Source: Enoplolaimus lenunculus
Lineage: Eukaryota; Nematoda; Enoplea; Enoplida; Thoracostomopsidae
DNA: 64,000 nt
Assembly: GCA_030248215.1 (NCBI GenBank)
Contig: JASANG010000954.1
Location: forward strand, 1-64,000
Direction: 5' to 3'
The translations under genes and the position numbers were made by a program. The stretch's first letter is position 1. Each line of letters begins with the position of its first letter. This document shows positions 36,522 through 48,316 of this stretch, piece after piece. A model generated the notes under the pieces. The model had not been told where the DNA came from. It saw only the letters and a list, made by a program, of their open reading frames with translations, and searched no databases.

Positions 36522-37768
36522 TGTATAGTTCTTTTCTCGATGTATGCTATTCGCTCTGATTTAGTAAAACGCGGCCGGTAAATGTTTATTATAAATCCCA
36601 ACCCGCAACCCGTATGACACACAAAATTCCCAAATTTAAGGCCAGCAAATCACAGGTTATGTAATTTAACTGGTACCCGCGACCTGTGGGACACAAAACA
36701 ACCGAAATTAAGGCCAGCAAATCACAGGTTATGTAATTTACTGGCCCCCGAACCGTAAGACACGAAATACCCAGATTAAAGGCCAGCAAATCACAGGTTA
36801 TGTAATTTAACTGGTAACCCGAGCCGGAATCCTTAAAGCCGACGTCTGAATCTGATTTAATCCAGCCACTGGCTTTACCGTACCAAATACTTTTGCCGTT
36901 TTCCATCCGTGCATTCTAACCCCGTTAGAATTACACCCCGTAAACCTGTACCAACCCCTTAAGTACCCAAATTTCCGCCAATCTAACCCCGTTAGATTTG
37001 GCCCAGCCGTTGTAGAATAATAAATCTAACCCCGTTAGATTTACTAGACACTTTTCCCCAGGTTTCCTTTAATATCCCCATTCCCTTAGCACATGACACC
37101 AGTATCCAATACTGGTAATTTCTGCGCCCTGCGCACGCCGATTAAATCCGTGATGCCTGCTTTCCTTCACATTTAGCCACCTGACATCTTAAATTTAAAT
37201 CCGTTCACCTTACTTATTAAAATTTCCAAACGCAAGCCGAAACTAAGAAGCAATGTAAAAGTAACGTTTGCAGCCAACCAATAAACGCCAACCGATTCTA
37301 GAAAAGCAAACCAAGACTATTCCGGTCCTGGCACCCATATCGGCATCTCGACCTCATTTGCATTTTTGCCACACACACCACGGGTGTCCGCATCGGCGAG
37401 GTCGAGAGCCACCCAACCGGACTCAACAACAACAACAACCATGCCGGAACACACAATATTAAGCACCATTTTTGGTGCTGACATAGCCTAGCTATGTCGT
37501 TAAACGCAATTTAGGCCAGCACATATAAACATTAATCAATCCATTCTATGGCCACGCAGGCCCCAGGTAAGTTTACATTGCAGACACAGCCGCCATAGCA
37601 TCGATTTACCAATTTCTACGCCTTGTAGCAACGCCTAAGCCTAACTTAAGTTCTAAGAGAGACTAGGTGGAGCCAGGAACTCCCTTAAGGTGTGGTTTTG
37701 ATATAGGGTTTTATTTTAGTTTTAGTTTTTAGTTTGAAATAGGTTTAAGTGTGGCACAGCCACCTACA
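36522..37768. repeat. Structured repeat family A, copy 2
   Basis: Same orientation and block order as copy 1. The GGCCAGCAAATCACAGGTTA block is present three times in tandem, about 67-bp spacing (near 36640, 36710, 36780), against once in copy 1. Stem-loops with the TCTAAC-CCC-GTTAGA core lie at 36913-36931, 36978-37001 and 37018-37046. It ends in GTGGC-ACA-GCCAC and CTACA. It lies just upstream of RNF146, and with copy 1 brackets that gene in direct orientation. Confidence 0.75.
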
Positions 37769-39175
37769 GATGTGTTTACGATGACCATCAACCTATAAAA
37801 CCATGACGCTCGAACCAGAGGTGGTTCACATGTATGTGGAGATACGGTACTGCATATACCGTAATATTTGTTATATCATTGTTTACTATTTCACCCACAC
37901 AACTGGCACTTTAGTTGCTCATAGTATACTCTACGTGAGAAGGGGTTAAAAGTATTTTTTGCACCTTGCCACGATTATACAAATTGCAAGTGCTGGAAGC
38001 GCCTATGCGTGTAGTAGAAAGTTATTTTTAGGTTATGGCTAGACGTGAGGACACTTACGGTTTACGGTGAATTAGCGGCGAAACAAAGCAAAATAATCTA
38101 GGGCGTTGAATTGCATAAATGGAATATGCAAATAGTAGTAGCCCAATCTAGGACAATATAAGTTAGCGTTTCACGACTTCTAGGGCTGATTTTACCATTT
38201 CAGTTTTTGTTACCTACTGCAGTTGCGCAGTATTAGTTTCATTGCAATACATTGACCTGTTTTTTGTTTAACAAAAACCCGACCACGCCACAACCCAAAC
38301 AATTGTTTTTTCGCTTGAGTAGAATTGGTCTATTTCTGCAAAATGGGGTCTTTCAACAAACCTCCAGTTCGTTAAACAACGAGCACACTAAACGAACAAA
38401 CCGACGTTACTTCTAAAACATCTAGGGTGACCCTAATCACAAGTGTATCGAGCATTAAATATCTTGATGTAATCGCCCAATAACTTTTTTGCATAAACTA
38501 ACTGGTCCAAACACGTATAACCCGTCACAGTAAAACAACAATACGTACGGAAAGTTTAATAAGATAAGTACAGTACTTTAAAAAATAAATAGCAAGCAGT
38601 AATCAAAATTCCAAACCTTATTAATATCGAACGCGAAGAATAAAAGCTGAGTTTATATAGGGCGTGCCAATACTGTGGTTCCATGTCAAAATCATGTTCA
38701 GATAATTTACTGTGGTAAAGTGTCCCTAAAAATTAACATTCAAGGACCCAATTGTTTTAAGGAACAAAGTGTAAAATTGCCCAAAAACAAACTAGTCAGT
38801 TCAATTAATCACATAAAAAACAATGCATCAATACTTTCAGTAAATTCAGTTCAAAGCACAAAACATTGTTTAACATTAAAAAATTGAAAGTCAGGCCCAT
38901 GTATAGAACAGGGCCGGTTCGTTTTCCAGAGGGGCTGTAACAGAGGCAGTTTAAGCTTTAGACTAAATTTTTTGTTAGACTTAGGCTTAGGAATAGGCTT
39001 ATCGTTACGCTTAGGCTTAGGCTTGGGAATATGCTTAATATACTACTGTTCCGGTCCTATTCTATACATAGGCCGAAAATCTTGTAAAAAATTTGTAGAT
39101 TCGGCCCAAACCCCATCTACAACAACACTGGAATGATCAAACGGCATTAATGACACAGGAACGTCGCACCGGTTG
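37769..39175. other. RNF146-CCDC93 intergenic region
   Basis: Mostly unassigned AT-rich DNA, with a CCTAAGCC-type MITE at 38889-39075. A short block TTAGTTGCTCATAGT.TACTC near 37910-37945 recurs at ~49008-49042, so it is probably another dispersed repeat. The open frame at 38675-38887 shows no family features. Confidence 0.5.
38889..39075. mobile_element. CCTAAGCC-rich MITE, reversed copy
   Basis: Starts near CAGGCCCATGTATAGAACAG and ends near TTCTATACATAGGCCG, giving inverted ends (CATGTATAGAA / TTCTATACATAG). The interior is repeated CTTAGGCTTAGGC. Related to 8700-8880. It lies ~100 bp beyond the CCDC93 stop and could be transcribed in its 3' UTR. Confidence 0.55.
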
Positions 39176-42100
39176 TTACGCAGAATTTTGCTGGTTTAAT
39201 CTTGCGTTTAACTCGTCGTTCAAACGCATGGCCTAAAATTAAACAAAACAAACATTATTTTGTTTCAATTCACGTTCAAACTCAGGATAAAATGTACATA
39301 CTGTTAGCAAATTTACACGAACGTAGAGTCATTGGGTTCTCAAGGTTAAAAAATTACAAGAAACTTGCGATAATACGCATGATCATAACATTCGGAGTTT
39401 GACATGTCGGTTTCGCGTTTCAGGTCCGTTTTCCAATGACGCTTATTCGCTCTGGTTCTATAACTGCAGTCGTTTCCCGTTTTCCCCCAACACCGTATTA
39501 AAGCTATATTCAATAAAGCACAAGTACCGATTATGACAAGTAAACGAGTAATATGCTTATGCTACCGACCTTATATTCGCGAATGTGCCGAAAGTTCCTT
39601 TGTTTAGGTGCTTTCCGCACGTCAACTACGATATACTTAACCCTGTTGTTCTACTAAGTCACCAGCTCACACCGTACCAAAATAAATGTAAACGTAACGT
39701 GACAAAACTCCGGATACTCCGTAAATCTCCAAACAACCGTACAAAATCCCAAGAATTTTCCCCAAATAAACCGTCGAGACTAGCCCCGCTAGAATCGACA
39801 ACCCCAGAACAATCCCAAATATATCCCCAAGAATCCCCTTAACACATACCCCAAGTAACCCCGGTTTCCCTTGGTACTGCCCGAAGGCGCCGAACTATGC
39901 GCTTTCCGTAATGAATCCCTGATTACGCCGGTTCACCGTGCTCACATTGGAGCTACCGTGACTACTATTCCAGTTAAACTCCTTTTCTGCCTAAGTCGCC
40001 CGGTTCACTATGCAATTCAACTCGGATAATTCACTACACACGTCCGCCTAGTTAAGTAAAAACGCAAGAAAGACAAAGCCACATATTCTAGCTTTCAGAT
40101 ACAATAATGATTATGGAGGCTGGCTACCCCAGTCCCCATTCCGAGTTGATTTGCATATTTTTGTGTCCCGGGTGTCTCGGGCACCTTAGGGACACACATC
40201 ATCGCCGTTGAAACAATACATACATACAACAACAACAATATACACACCCCAAACCCCTAGCTAAGACATTTGGCGCAATAGGCCAACAAAAATATTTAAT
40301 TAATGGCGACGCAGGGCCCCTGAATACAATTACCTTGCGAACCCAGCCGCCATGCATAGATTTACAAATTTTACGCCGTTTAGCCACGCGTAAGCCTAAC
40401 TTAAGTTCTAAGAGAGACTAGGTGGAGCCGGAGACTCCCTTAAGGTGTGGTTTAGAATGTGGTTTTAGATTTGTTTTAGTTTTTTTAGATTGAAATATAT
40501 TTGAGTGTGACACAGCCACCTACAAGCATGACCGAACCTTGTTGTATTCGGTTTTTTGAAAACATAATCCGAATCCGATTTTGAACCTTCATTTTTTGCC
40601 GAATCTGAAACCGAATCCGAACTTTCGTTGCCACCTTGATTTATGTACGTATTATTATTTAGTTCATATTGACATCATACACAACATACCTCTTGCAAAT
40701 CATTAACAGTTTTGTAATATTGTCGCCGTTTTTCAACAATGTTATTGTAACGTTGCTGAAGCGTCTGTTTCCGCAGTTGCTCATCATTAAACCGGCGATC
40801 AATCTAAAATATAACGTCATATTAATATTATAACAATTTTATAACTCAAATCACAATTCTCATGTGTGTACAACACAAGCAGGGAATGTGAAATAATATA
40901 TTCTACACTGTCGTAAATGGACCGACCCATCGCAAACTGTAGTAGGTTTAGAGATTTCTGAATTACTGATACATAATTAGACCCAGGTTTCGACCAAATA
41001 TTATTTTACCAGATATCCGAACCGGATTCGGATCGGGAATTTTTTACCGGAACCGGATATTAACTGAATATAGCATCTAAATTTGTACACTGGTTGATGT
41101 ATTTGAATCGTACAATATAAATGTTAGTTGGAATTTTTGAGTTTTACGGTAGTGTACCGGCCGGATATCAGGTTGTACCTGATATTATAACGGATCCGGA
41201 TATCCGGTCGCACCTTGGTTACCGGGTCTATTAGTAACAATAATGCAGGCTGCCACAAAAGAATATATTTTATACGCAAAAAACCAATGTAAATCGTATT
41301 CGGATCAATAATGTAGAACTTCAGAGCGGTGAAAAATATTGTCGTTTTAGACAGAATTAACCGTTACACAAAAATGTGCTTTTTCTATATACGCATTTGG
41401 TTCCGTCATCTGTAAATTAAATTGACCGTAAAACATTGCATTAAACGGCACTCCAACAACAAATAATTGAACACAACCTGCGAACCTTATACTGGCCTTG
41501 CTTCACACCTTCTAAAATGTTTTCCAGTTGCTTCAGATATTCGCGTTTTCCAGCTGGAGATTTGATTGCTCTGCAAATTAATAATAAGAAACTCTTACAA
41601 CAAAATTTTTATTCCTAATTAATATATATCATTCACAATAAATTTGCGCACATCATTCGCAACGGTTTTTTGCTTCCTAGCACGAATTTCAGGTAATATA
41701 ATGTAAATTGGAAAAGTAAAAAACAAAACAGCAGACAAACAAATAAACAAACAAATAAACAAACCAATCAAACAACCAACCAACCAACCAACAAACAAAC
41801 AAAATATCTTTCAACGTACTCCTCGTAGTTATCGGTAATCGAATCTAACATAGTAATCTGAAATTTATTTAAACACTAGCAATCAGCATAACATTATTCA
41901 GATGTATAAAGCACAGGATTACGTCAAGCAGCACGTAGACAATACTTAATCTTTTCAGTCAAAACACTTCCGTTACAATTAAAAACACTAAGATTCTAAC
42001 ATAACTTTTAAATTCCCGAGCACAAACTTTGGCCCCGCTCAAACATGATAAAATTCTGCACACCACATGCCGTCTTTGAACTTTGTTGACGCAAACCAAG

Positions 42101-45100
42101 ATGCTGGGCTGACCACTGGTCGGGCAAAATGCCCAATATAATATAACGACAATACATACCTCACGCTCCATATGCGATTTAATATCGATCAACGTGTTGT
42201 ACAACAAATAATACTGTTTAGTTTCTTTGTGTTTCGACGCCACTTAAATATTAATAAACAAAATTATCATAGTTAAAAATATAAACAAACACTTCACAGC
42301 GTAAGGTATCTAATATAAAATTCGAACTAACCATCCATTGAAAGAATATCCGACCTCGATCCATCATGAATTGTAACCTCCGAATCTTCTAATGTAGTTC
42401 TTTTAAAAGCTCGACTAATTTCACTAGACGTTGTCGACCGGATCGACGAAGCATTTGAACGCCGTATGTACGAGAACTAGAATCGCCTGAACTGGCCATA
42501 TCGCAAAAAGCATTGATATAATAATACTTAAACGAAATTTTACAATAATTAATAAGTACTTTACGTGCACGCGTGCGACCAAGACTAGATAAAAAAGAAG
42601 CATATTACAGTTAGGGTGAAACTAACTTTGATTATACAACTCGATAAATCGTCGTTGGTACTGATTTAGCTCCGCACGCGATGGAACTTCATCAAGCTTT
42701 CGTTGCAAAACTGCAATTTCACGACTTTGTTTAGCCTAAAAAATAAATATTGACAAGATAATATCGTACTGCATTTAAAATTTTTTGTAAATTAATACAC
42801 ACTCATAACACTATACCACAAATGACTACTATACATATATTTTATGTTTTCAGTCAGACCGCTGAGTTGAAAACTAAGTAAATAACCACTGTTTAGCATA
42901 ATTTATTTCAGGGCGCTATTATCCAAATATCAGTGCAGTGCTGTTACAACCTTGTTAACATGCGCATAATAACTTGACATCCTAACACAATAACTCATGG
43001 ATATTCCAAAACAAAAGTTGACCCATCACAGAGAAGGTTTTTTACAAAATACATAAGCGCCAAGCACTAATTTTTTCCAACACAAATAAGCAACCGAACA
43101 CACAACAACACTAATGCAAATATTAAATAGCTACCATTTTGAGTCTTGCTTCTTGCAACGCTGTGGACAGCTGATCATGAGTTTGTTTCGCAGCCGCTAA
43201 GGCTTCCTGAACAATTAAACTTTAATGACTTTTGAACTAAACTTAAACATTCTGCGTGGAAAGTACTTTGCGCAATTATTTCCAATGCATCATTACTCAT
43301 TTTTACATGCTGCTGGTAAAAATTACATTTTTCATTTCTAGCATCTCACTGAGACCAATTTGGAAACGAACACCAACAGCCAGGATCGGCGTATGTAATT
43401 TCACTTCTTCAAAAAGTAGCACCTGTGTCCGGTTAACCATACCATCACTAACGTTTTGTGCCCAATATTTATACAATTTATTCCCCGAACTTTTACACTT
43501 CTGTATAGTATCGATACACTATTTTATTTTGAGGATACCTGTTCCACTACATTTTCCTCTTCCATTAAAAAACTAACACTGATAAACAAAACAATTAGCG
43601 TACCGGTGTTTCTTCAGGCGGTTCATTGACACTGTGTCTCGTTGCTTCTAATTCTGCTTCCAAACTCACTATGTCGTTCTGTAAATAAAAATCAATATAT
43701 TGAAGAGTGACATAATCTCATGGTGTCATTATGAAACAACAATAATATGCAAGCATCAACACTGTTCGCTAAAATAGCGATAACTCATGAAACAATAGTT
43801 GCCATCAGTTCGTGAACACAGCGAAAAATAACTATAACCATATTTAACCTGACAATTATCAATATAAGTTAAGCCGTGACTGTACTCGAAACCAGATGCA
43901 TTAAAGTAATATAGAAATTTGAAATTATATTAAATTTAACTGCTACAAACAAAAACTCGTTGAAAAAGATTACGATACGACAAACAATAAAATATATTAT
44001 ACTTGTAACTAACCTTACACATCTGTTTAAATTGTTGCTTTGATTCTTTCAACATATCATGCTGTTTTGTCAGCTCTTGCAATTTTTCTAGTTTTCTATT
44101 AAAATTAACATCTACAATTTTATTACATTACTTTTCATTAACTACTGACCATAAATGTCTCTAGCGAAATATCAGGCCGAAACTTTTTACACTAATGCAA
44201 ATAATACTTATGCTTCTTAGATCCATTATTACAATATTGTTAAAATATTCCGTTGCATTTTGACCACAACAATACTAGATTGACTTAAGAAAAGAAAATT
44301 TTACTTTTCAAGTTAGTTATCTTTTCACCATTTTTCAATAAAACATAACTTTTACACATACTCGCTGTCGACTTGTGACTCAAGCTGAGCAATTTCATCC
44401 GCTTCGTTTTGGAGAGCATGCAGCAGATTTTTCGCCTAAAACAAAATATTTTACTTCTAAAAATAAAATATTTATATTAAAACTCCAATATCATCTTGCG
44501 ATGCTGCAAAAAGAACACTGCTTAAAGGATAATACGCTCACCAAAGGGGATGGTTTGAAGCCACAACAATACTACCTAAACGACTGAGAAACTGAGAACA
44601 CAGCTACGAGCACACTTCAATCTGCAGAAAATTAATATTAGTTTATTACTAGTACTCCATATTATACGTATTCGACTACCAAAATATAAAAATCATTGCA
44701 AAATAAATACAATTATTAACAAACGTGTTCGCGTTGGATATATTATTTAAAAAATTTACCTGCTCTTCCCGGGCCGCCTCTGTGGCTAAAGTCTCCATTA
44801 ACGAAGTATATCGGGCTTTTGCCTGAAAACTTTTCACAGTACACAGGTCATATGTCATTGAATTACAAAATAACGCAATTTTTCTTGCAACATGATTTCA
44901 AACTTTCGATTTCGAATTTAGCACCCAACAAGTTATTGTAAGCTCAAATGTCAGAAGTGTACAATAATATTAATACACTCATATGTTCCTCTTAAAACTG
45001 CCGGATGGCACCGTGAATCGTTTCGGTTTACACAAGACAGGTATTTACCATAATTGCAAAAGGGTTCCAACAGAAATATTAATCAAGCTGGAAACAGAGC

Positions 45101-48100
45101 AGAAACTAGAACTGAAATTTGGCAGGAACTACTGTCAAAACCTGACTTCCTTGTTCGTAGAAGTACATGTTGCAGCGAATAATAAACAAAATACTGTGAG
45201 GTTTACACCTAAACGAAATTATGACTCCATATACCTTTTCAATTTGAACTTTCAAGTTGTCCATCTTTGAATCAAGCTCTGATTGCTTTAATTCTGCTGC
45301 GCTAGGCGTTGTCCGTTTTGCGTCAATTTCATCTGCGAGTTCCTAAACATTAAAACAGTGGTATTATTTTTTGTAACACCTTGCAAACGTAAAATTTTCA
45401 ACCTGTTATTAAAACCAAAACGATAAATAACATAACGATTATGCGGAATAGTAAGAAACCTTCACATGAACTACAACAATTATTAGAGCCTGAAATCATA
45501 AAAGAGTGCTTAATGAGTAGCGAATAACTTTGCAACGAACCGACATTTAATTGAATCTTACTGAAAAGGTATGAACTCAACACACTCAAAACATACAGAA
45601 AAATCAAGAGCAGAGGTCGACGGCATTAATGAAGGTCCCTGAGCTCCATGAATCACCTGTAATAACAGAAAATATTTTCAGTTAAACAAGGGGTTAAGTT
45701 ATTATGAAAACCAATCCGTGCAAATGAAATAAATAATAACTTCCAGATTGTGAAATACTTGCAAAACGCAGAAACTTGAATGTAGACAAGGTACGCTACA
45801 CATAATGCGAATTTAAAGCAAAAACCATTTTGTCCCCAAAGTTAACACTTTATTCATATATTTAAACTGCAGGTTAATAATGCAAACTGTGTTACTTACG
45901 ATAGCCGATATGCGCGGCTGATGGGCTGGCGTTTCGTCATCAAACTAGAAATACTATGTAAAATATCCATTTTGGAACAAGGCACAGTTCAAAATTTGTT
46001 TTACGCTCAAAGTTCAATGACATCATACCTTAATTTCTGTGTCAAAAATAGTTTGATTAAATCTAGTATTACAAGAAAGTTGAACAGTCGACTGTGCCGA
46101 AAAGTTACAACGGTGCAATGGCCGAAAACAATTCAGTGTTAACAAGACAACACAATCATGGTTAAAATTAAGCGCAAGCGTGACCGCGTCTTAAACCGCG
46201 GCTTTGTTCGCAATTGATCCTTTCTTAGACGCAATTGTTCGCAGAGACGCAATTGTTCGCAGATGCGATTGTGAACACCTCCCGGTTACGGTGCCTAATA
46301 AAAAGATAATCAACTAACTCCCAGAGAATCAAAATATTTATCAAATCTCCACGTTGAATACGCTCTAATTGTATCACCCATTTCTTGTCGAGTTTCAATT
46401 GCTCTCTTCACAAGCCACTGAAAAATGCATGCATAGATATTGAATTAGCAAAGTCATCACAACTTTTGAAATCACTTGCAAACTGATCTGCAGCGTTTCT
46501 AACTGGAAAATTCAGTACGGTCCCGTTTTTAAATTATTAAAAGCTTTTCAATGCTGCCAGCCAGCGTCCTTTAAAACTATTTTTTCTTCCGCATAATACC
46601 AGACTAATTTTGTTCAAGTAGTACTAAATTAGCGTGATCAAGCTTAACTTTATTGAAATATGTACGTTTAAATATCCGGTCGCGTATTTTTGGTATCCGG
46701 TTGCATCTTCGTGAGTACTACGCTAAAATTCTTCTTACCATAATGGTCATTTACAAAAAACCCGCTCTCTTTCATCTCATTCTTATAAATTTTTTCCAAT
46801 GCTTGGGTTTCATGTGTATTCTGGTTACGTATAAAATATTTAGACGTTATACTTTACAGCAATATAACCTGTACGACTGGAAATATATGAATCATATCTA
46901 AGCCTTGAATTTGATGAGGTTCGAGGGAATGTGGACACTTTAGTTCAGGCAGTTTTTGAACAATTTTCTCGGTCAGCGCAATTTTTTGACCAATAGTCGC
47001 ATTTTCTTGGTACAACAAATCAACATCAACGTCCATATTACACGTTGATATGCACCACGTCAAACCACCTACAACCTAAAATCTGAACTGCAGACTTATT
47101 AATATGTTAATGACAGTAACGGGACTGTTAAAAAAATAAAGCCACTGATGGTTTTTGCCATCTCAGACGTATCGAAATAAACTTCTGCAAACGAAAAATA
47201 CCAGATAACGTTTGCCATTTTGCATTCGGCAGTACAGCCAACAGCCAGTGAGCGCAATGCTTTTGCTCCGACTACGCAAAACGCTCATCAAAACATAATT
47301 TTTCCACATTCATTCGTGTCAATTAGTTCTTAATATGTTACAAGCTGAAAAATTTTTACGTTTCAAAAATTTAAATTTGAATATCTTAACAACTTGTATT
47401 TGTCTACAAATTTTCTGCATTTAAAGAAAACAACAAAGCGTATTTGAGCATCGCCTTTTGCAGATATTGTCAATTTCTGTATGTCCAAAAACTAATTCGA
47501 TTGTTGTTCCTGTTCTGGTGACTGGTGAAATTTAGTTATGAAACTCTCGCGCATACCTTGTCGAATGCAGACAGTCCCTTGATACGAGCACGAAAATATC
47601 CCGCAGCCAGTAGTAATTCAACAGTTTCGGCCAATTTCGCAGCATGTTCTTCGTCTTCTCGAATATCGAACTGAAAATACCATATTTATCATACTTGTAT
47701 GCAGTGTATAAACATGCAATTGACGGGTATTAAAATTATACCTGACCGCAGACATTACTGTATTTTTAAATTAAAATGTTAAATTAGCACCTATCCGTAC
47801 ACGTTGCTCACTACGCATTCTACGATAGAACTATACAGTATAATCCCGGGATATTTATGACTACGGATTACAAGCTACATAAGCATACATCAAATTAGAT
47901 GATTACTATATTAACTAACTTTAATTGCTGCACCATCAGCATCAAAATGTGTCTTCGTTCGTCTTCCACGTTCTTTCCATAGGTCGACCATATTTTGTAA
48001 CTAAATTTACAACAATAAATTCCAGAAAAAGTTTACTTTTTAAAAACGAAAGAAGCCTTTTGATACTTCCGACTTATTTTTCTGGCAAAACTAGCTATAC

Positions 48101-48316
48101 AGCAAGAATGAGATGTGTTCGGTGCCTATCCCTCCCACCAAGTCGGCGTTCGCTTAAAAATTCGAAAATCTTTATATTACGGCCTCCTTTGATCTTCCAC
48201 AAACAGATTTTGAGTTTTAAAAATTATAACAGGTTCTGCATTTCTTGAAACTGAAAAATAACTACCTTTCGATGACTCGCGCATAAAATGAAAGCACAGG
48301 CCCCGTTGTCAACCAT
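39176..48316 (-). CDS. CCDC93: CCDC93, Commander/CCC complex subunit, 18 exons
   Basis: Partner of CCDC22 and COMMD proteins in endosomal cargo recycling. Exons: 48266-48316 (tentative), 47557-47670, 46869-47075, 46319-46417, 45900-45944, 45597-45656, 45235-45344, 44760-44822, 44362-44435, 44014-44095, 43604-43678, 43135-43206, 42627-42735, 42160-42242, 41820-41857, 41486-41570, 40690-40803, 39176-39232. About 511 residues (human 631). The N-terminal CH-like domain is very well kept: [64 protein letters not shown]. Coiled coils follow, with [20 protein letters not shown] and [12 protein letters not shown]. The final exon [15 protein letters not shown] lies beyond a repeat A copy in the last intron. 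The KPRRKYKR...HATLLEYG stretch of vertebrate CCDC93 is not found. Exon 45235-45344 reads with a 2-nt phase break. Exon 1 ([17 protein letters not shown]) rests only on phase and splice sites. Confidence 0.93.
39403..40524. repeat. Structured repeat family A, copy 3 (most diverged)
   Basis: Same orientation as copies 1 and 2, inside the last intron of CCDC93. Shared blocks: CGCTTATTCGCTCTGGTTCT near the left, AACTTAAGTTCTAAGAGAGA, CTAGGTGGAGCC, and an end CAGCCACCTACA. One stem-loop (39773-39799) has arms GTCGAGACTAGC and GCTAGAATCGAC around CCC. The core pair is changed on both arms compared with copies 1 and 2 (CTAAC/GTTAG to CTAGC/GCTAG), which keeps the pairing. Left border approximate. 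Confidence 0.65.
40984..41212. repeat. hAT-like MITE remnants with ATATCCGG motifs
   Basis: CCAGGTTTCGACC at the left, GGATATCAGGTTGTACCTG ending at ~41180, and a further end ATATCCGGTCGCACCTTG at ~41217. GATATCCGAACCGGATTCGG lies inside. It appears to be one or two overlapping elements of the CAGGG-ended class. A similar piece with GAATCCGAATCCGA-type motifs is at ~40527-40640. Lies in a CCDC93 intron. Confidence 0.45.
41719..41812. repeat. Microsatellite (AAAC/AACC)n
   Basis: Runs of ACAAACAAATAAAC change into CAACCAACCAACC and back to AACAAACAAAC, just downstream of CCDC93 exon 41820-41857. Confidence 0.9.
46190..46275. repeat. Short tandem repeat CGCAATTGTTCGCAGA
   Basis: About three imperfect copies of GACGCAATTGTTCGCAGA and related CGCGGCTTTGTTCGCAATTG, in the CCDC93 intron where the missing KPRRKYKR-coding exon would be expected. 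Confidence 0.6.

Noticed and set aside
41719-41812. CRISPR-like or regulatory array
   Set aside because: Simple AAAC/AACC microsatellite without spacers; the window is eukaryotic.
42334-42499. Ser-rich frame as a cassette exon of CCDC93
   Set aside because: Phases do not fit: the upstream exon leaves one base and the downstream exon begins with two, and no acceptor before this frame supplies the needed two bases. Direct joining of the flanking exons gives an exact match to the known protein.
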